Of a DNA stretch of 16,764 nt, positions 13,873-16,764 are shown in pieces. Under the pieces are notes generated by a model. That model saw nothing but the letters and a program-made list of their open reading frames with translations. It had not been told where the DNA came from and ran no database searches. Positions within the stretch are counted from its first letter, which is position 1, and every line of letters begins with the position of its first letter. The translations under genes and the position numbers were made by a program. This stretch comes from Candidatus Pacebacteria bacterium UBA1364 (GTDB taxonomy: Bacteria; Patescibacteriota; Microgenomatia; UBA1400; PJMF01): positions 67,917-84,680 of the forward strand of contig DBRQ01000009.1 of assembly GCA_002306345.1 (NCBI GenBank), given 5' to 3'.

Positions 13873-15123
13873 TTAGAGATTTTGTTCAAAAAAATCTAAA
13901 TCTTTTTGCACAGCCTCATTCCAATAGGGTTGTAAATTATGGTTGGCAGCTGGATATTTATAAAAATCAATTTTTATTAACGCTTTTTTAGCGCTGGTAC
14001 TGGCATCGGTACTGGCACCAACATCAGCGTCGACGCCAGCACCGGTACTGGCACTAACATTAGTATCAGTATTAACGATCGTGGCATCAAAATCATTTCC
14101 AACTCCTTGAACATTAGTGCTATTACTGGCCTCGCGAATTGCATTTTCTAAGTCAATCTTAGCTAAAAATTCTTCACTCCACTCAACTAAAGCCGAATCG
14201 TCATCAGTTCCATGTTGAATTTGGATTGGTCCATAAAGACGATCCAGGTGTTGAGTGATGCTAAAATCAAAAACATCATAATCTTCTTCAAACTGTGATA
14301 AATATTTGCGAATCTCCTTACCTTCATCAGCATTTTCGTCTGTAAAATAGAGAATTGAATACGGAAAGGGCGCCAGTACTGGCGCCCAAAGAGTAGTGGG
14401 CAGATTGCTTTCTAAAGCCTCCAAAGTAGAAACGGCAATCTGCCCACCATTACTATGTCCCCAAAGACCAATTCGATCCGCATCTAAACTAATCTTTTTG
14501 ATTGGTAAATCAGTAATTAAACTCAGATCAACCTCTGGAAATTTTTGGATTGTTTTAATTAAATCAATGACGTTTAAAGGTTTAATAAATCTGGCTTCCC
14601 AAGTATTGTTTGGTTCGCTGTCGCTTTGTCCGTAACCTAGAAAATCTGGGGCGAGAGTTACATAATTATTATCAGCAAAGACAGCCGCTACATTTTTGGT
14701 GCCTTCTCCAGAATAATAGCCATCAAGTGGTGCATAGCCTCTGAGCATGAGGATCACTGGCATTTTTTCTGTGCTATTGTCATCGGTGATTTTCACATTT
14801 AATGCGCCGGAAATATTTTTTCCCTGACTTTGATAACTAAAAAGTAAAACGTAAACTTGTTTTTCTAGGTCTTTGGAAATTATTTCTTTAGCTTGAATTG
14901 GTGCGCTCGCTTCTGATGCTAATTTGTTTAAATTTTCAATTGAATAGGCTAAAAGGGGCAATTCTTTTTGTTGGTTTACGCTGTCTAACTTAGGTTTTAA
15001 AAGATTTGACGGCGCGTCTGCTTTTAAATAAAAATAAGCGGCCAAAAAAGAGATAAAACTCGTTAGAACTAAAATCAAAAGCCAAATTGAAAATTTTTTA
15101 ATGGCTGCTGTTCTTTGGGTCAC
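13873..15123 (-). CDS. Membrane-anchored alpha/beta hydrolase with low-complexity insert
   Basis: Serine hydrolase of the alpha/beta fold, probably a peptidase S9-like or esterase-like enzyme outside the membrane. I start it at GTG (15123) because TATAAT (15135-15130) ends 6 bases before it; a TTG 18 bases earlier also opens the frame but lies upstream of the -10. With this start it has 416 residues. A short basic N-terminus and one helix (about 13-32) form a signal anchor. LRGYAPLDG (about 127-135) suits the oxyanion loop, the nucleophile is S224 in GHSNGG (222-227), the acid lies in HGTDDD (304-309), and the His is H395 in AANHNL. About 45 residues between acid and His are low-complexity, including six four-residue repeats (353-376). 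Substrate unknown. It diverges from the GT2 gene. Confidence 0.87.
   Translation of the reverse strand: MTQRTAAIKKFSIWLLILVLTSFISFLAAYFYLKADAPSNLLKPKLDSVNQQKELPLLAYSIENLNKLASEASAPIQAKEIISKDLEKQVYVLLFSYQSQGKNISGALNVKITDDNSTEKMPVILMLRGYAPLDGYYSGEGTKNVAAVFADNNYVTLAPDFLGYGQSDSEPNNTWEARFIKPLNVIDLIKTIQKFPEVDLSLITDLPIKKISLDADRIGLWGHSNGGQIAVSTLEALESNLPTTLWAPVLAPFPYSILYFTDENADEGKEIRKYLSQFEEDYDVFDFSITQHLDRLYGPIQIQHGTDDDSALVEWSEEFLAKIDLENAIREASNSTNVQGVGNDFDATIVNTDTNVSASTGAGVDADVGASTDASTSAKKALIKIDFYKYPAANHNLQPYWNEAVQKDLDFFEQNL
13996..14079 (-). repeat. Degenerate 12-bp tandem repeat in the hydrolase gene
   Basis: About seven 12-base units. Exact GGTACTGGCA copies at 13996, 14008 and 14044 are spaced by 12 and 36 bases, all in one register. 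The units between are diverged but keep the period. On the coding strand they give four-residue units DTNV, SAST, GAGV, DADV, GAST, DAST. The stretch is visibly richer in G and C than its surroundings. Confidence 0.8.
14368..14387. repeat. Perfect 20-bp palindrome inside the hydrolase gene
   Basis: GGGCGCCAGTACTGGCGCCC equals its own reverse complement. It encodes the APVLAP part of the protein, just after the nucleophile region, and is the most GC-rich stretch I noticed in the gene. It shares the core CCAGTAC / GTACTGG with the 12-bp repeat 300 bases away. Confidence 0.85.
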
Positions 15124-15129
15124 TTGATC

Positions 15130-15135
15130 ATTATA
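15130..15135 (-). promoter_or_regulatory. -10 element of the hydrolase gene
   Basis: TATAAT on the minus strand ends 6 bases before GTG at 15123, predicting a leaderless transcript and deciding the start codon. Confidence 0.55.
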
Positions 15136-15167
15136 TATCAACTAGCAATTAACTTAAAACAATATTG

Positions 15168-15173
15168 TATAAT
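15168..15173 (+). promoter_or_regulatory. -10 element of the GT2 gene
   Basis: TATAAT ends 6 bases before ATG at 15180, predicting a leaderless transcript. The in-frame TTG at 15165 overlaps this box and so cannot be the start if this is the promoter. Confidence 0.6.
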
Positions 15174-15179
15174 GCCGGT

Positions 15180-15983
15180 ATGTTGCAAACACCTTTTTTT
15201 TCTATTGTCATTCCCACACTCAATGAAGAAAAATATCTGCCTTTACTCCTAAAAGATCTTCAGCAACAAAGCTTTCATGATTTTGAAGTAATTCATGTAG
15301 ACGCTCATTCAACTGATGCAACGATGAAGAAAGCTAAATTATTTGATAAAAAATTATTGATTAAACATTACCAAAATCCTAAACGTAACGTAAGTCAACA
15401 GCGTAATTTAGGCGCTAGCAAAAGCAATGGTCGGTGGATTATCTTTATGGATGCTGATGATAGATTACCTAGCAATTATTTAGAAGATGTTACACAACAA
15501 CTAAAAAAGCATCCAGAGGTAGATATTTTCACTACTTGGTTTAATACTAAACAAAAAAATCCGACCGATAGCATTATTTTATCGATTATAAATTTGGGAA
15601 TAGATCTCTACCAGAGTGTTGGTCAACCTAGTGCTTTTGGCGCACTGATTGGTTGTAAGAGAAAGGTGACTCATAAAATACAATTTGACGATCAGCAAAA
15701 AGTGTTGGAAGACTCATTGTTTGTTTATACTGCCTGGAAAAATGGCTATAATTTTCATGTTTTTCACAAACCTACTTTTAATTTTTCTCTGCGACGTTTT
15801 CGCAAGGATGGTATTTTAAAAATTACTTTACAAGGCATCATGATGCAACAGATGTATTTTAGAAAGAAAAACTTTCATTCCAAGGATTTTGGTTATTTAA
15901 TGAGCGGTGGGGATCGCTACACAGATCAGGACAAGTACACTAGTTTAAATCGGTTAAAAAAATTATTAGAGTCGTTGCCTTAA
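15180..15983 (+). CDS. GT2 family glycosyltransferase
   Basis: Soluble-looking family 2 glycosyltransferase, 267 residues from the ATG at 15180. The GT-A fold begins FSIVIPTLNEEKYL (7-20). The D41-x2-S44-x-D46 nucleotide-binding region and M90-D91-A-D93-D94, the DxD metal motif, are present. A later LEDSLF segment probably supplies the acidic base. No clear transmembrane helix is present apart from weak hydrophobic stretches mid-protein, so it probably works on the cytoplasmic side on a lipid-linked or protein acceptor. A longer TTG start is rejected because it sits on the -10 box. It is divergent from the hydrolase and 62 bases before aspS. Sugar and acceptor are not deducible. Confidence 0.9.
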   Translation: MLQTPFFSIVIPTLNEEKYLPLLLKDLQQQSFHDFEVIHVDAHSTDATMKKAKLFDKKLLIKHYQNPKRNVSQQRNLGASKSNGRWIIFMDADDRLPSNYLEDVTQQLKKHPEVDIFTTWFNTKQKNPTDSIILSIINLGIDLYQSVGQPSAFGALIGCKRKVTHKIQFDDQQKVLEDSLFVYTAWKNGYNFHVFHKPTFNFSLRRFRKDGILKITLQGIMMQQMYFRKKNFHSKDFGYLMSGGDRYTDQDKYTSLNRLKKLLESLP

Positions 15984-16031
15984 CAAGACAATGGATAAAT
16001 TATTTACTTATGATTTTTAGAGGAGTTGCAA

Positions 16032-16037
16032 TATAAT
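16032..16037 (+). promoter_or_regulatory. -10 element of aspS
   Basis: TATAAT ends 8 bases before the ATG at 16046, predicting a start of transcription at or within two bases of it. A GAGGAG (16019-16024) further up is too far from this ATG to serve as a ribosome-binding site. Confidence 0.55.
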
Positions 16038-16045
16038 GACCGCAT

Positions 16046-16764
16046 ATGCAAAGAACTCTTGTTATTGAAACGCTACAAAAAATTGGGCAGACAGTGCGAT
16101 TGTGTGGTTGGGTTGATAGTAAGCGTGATCACGGTAAAGTGACTTTTGTTGATTTACGCGATAGAACCGGTAAAGTACAAATTGTTGGGACTGGGGGTAA
16201 ATTGAGTGACTTAAGCACAGAGTCAGTCATTGAAATCACCGGTATTATTAACCAACGACCTGAAAAACTAATCAATCCTAATTTAGCCACTGGGAGTGTA
16301 GAAGTTTTCATCAAAGATTATAAAGTGTTGAATAAAGCGGCTGAATTACCGATTTTAGTGACCGGTGATGGTCGTGAAGTTAATGAAGAGATGCGTTTAA
16401 AATATCGCTATCTTGATCTAAGAAGAGAACGAATGCAAAAGATTATGCGTCTGCGTTCTCAATTTTATCAAGCATTGCGTGAACAATTAGAGAAAAAAGA
16501 TTTTGTTGAAGTAGAAACTCCAATGTTAACTAAATCAACTAAAGAAGGAGCGCGTGATTTTATTGTGCCTTCACGTTTTAATCCTGGCAAGTTTTATGCT
16601 CTGCCACAAAGTCCTCAGCAATACAAGCAATTGTTAATGACCGCTGGAGTAGAAAATTATTACCAATTTGCTCGCTGTATTAGAGATGAAGATTTGCGAG
16701 CTGATCGAGGTTTTGAGTTTACTCAACTTGATTTGGAAATGAGTTTTGTTACTCAGAATGAACT
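16046..16764 (+). CDS. aspS: Aspartyl-tRNA synthetase, 3' end beyond the window
   Basis: Class II synthetase that charges tRNA-Asp (and tRNA-Asn in organisms using the indirect route). About 239 codons of an expected 580-600 are visible and the frame is open at the window edge. The N-terminal OB-fold anticodon domain covers about residues 1-105 with CGWVDSKRDHGKVTFVDLRD (20-39). The catalytic domain follows with RYLDLRRER, motif 1 around VEVETPMLTKST, the flexible-loop segment with SPQQYKQLL, and motif 2 FARCIRDEDLRADRGFEFTQLD. The bacterial-type insertion domain would lie beyond the edge. The start is the ATG immediately after a TATAAT box; no Shine-Dalgarno at working distance. Confidence 0.96.
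   Translation, partial: MQRTLVIETLQKIGQTVRLCGWVDSKRDHGKVTFVDLRDRTGKVQIVGTGGKLSDLSTESVIEITGIINQRPEKLINPNLATGSVEVFIKDYKVLNKAAELPILVTGDGREVNEEMRLKYRYLDLRRERMQKIMRLRSQFYQALREQLEKKDFVEVETPMLTKSTKEGARDFIVPSRFNPGKFYALPQSPQQYKQLLMTAGVENYYQFARCIRDEDLRADRGFEFTQLDLEMSFVTQNE

Noticed and set aside
15124..15141. TTG start for the hydrolase at 15141
   Set aside because: It lies upstream of the TATAAT at 15135-15130; the GTG at 15123 sits at the predicted transcript start.
15165..15179. TTG start for the GT2 gene
   Set aside because: The TTG overlaps the TATAAT promoter box; the five added residues match no family feature. ATG at 15180 is better.
16036..16068. Ten-codon frame (ATG at 16036) after GAGGAG, overlapping the aspS start
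   Set aside because: It is out of frame with aspS and very short, its ATG is part of the TATAAT box, and the spacing from the GAGGAG is long.
1..16764. Recoded TGA (Gracilibacteria/SR1-type code)
   Set aside because: TGA ends trxB and the WecA-like gene at sensible places, and no in-frame TGA is needed to extend any gene.
1..16764. CRISPR array, tRNA genes, insertion sequence or integrated phage
   Set aside because: No regularly spaced repeats with unique spacers, no cloverleaf-like segments in the short gaps, and no transposase, integrase or phage structural gene.

Overview
This AT-rich, gene-dense window looks like chromosome of a small-genome bacterium, most likely a member of the Candidate Phyla Radiation (Patescibacteria), possibly Microgenomates. 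The reasons are very short intergenic gaps, frequent gene overlaps, many short membrane proteins, a divergent WecA-like transferase of a kind I associate with that group, and translation starts that mostly lack a Shine-Dalgarno sequence. TGA is used as a normal stop (for example at the ends of trxB and the WecA-like gene), so the recoded-TGA lineages (Gracilibacteria, Absconditabacteria) are unlikely. The lineage is inferred; no rRNA gene is present.

Left part (1-4212, + strand): the 3' nine-tenths of dnaG, then a CsoR-family repressor with a recognisable operator inside its own promoter, thioredoxin, thioredoxin reductase, and a Maf nucleotide pyrophosphatase that overlaps trxB by 4 bases. 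This reads as a thiol-redox locus under a thiol-based regulator.

Middle part (4159-12512, - strand): a cell-envelope glycan group in transcription order: a BcsA-like membrane GT2 synthase (QxxRW motif), a GT-C (PMT/ArnT-like) glycosyltransferase, a small three-helix membrane protein, a WecA/MraY-superfamily transferase missing expected active-site acids, and a UbiA-family protein of the decaprenyl-phosphate phosphoribosyltransferase type. The last four genes are almost gapless. Upstream lie metG-tatD, a common housekeeping pair, and a small four-helix membrane protein.

Right part (12565-16764): rmuC (+), a membrane-anchored alpha/beta hydrolase (-) carrying a 12-bp-period repeat that encodes a four-residue repeat, a GT2 glycosyltransferase (+), and the 5' part of aspS (+), which runs off the window.

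The most consistent unannotated signal is promoter architecture. At least seven transcription-unit-first genes have a TATAAT-like -10 box only 5-10 bases before the start codon and no Shine-Dalgarno sequence, which points to leaderless mRNAs. It also moves two starts away from the longest open frame. I saw no tRNA, rRNA, CRISPR array, insertion sequence or prophage gene. No gene-free stretch exceeds 300 bases.
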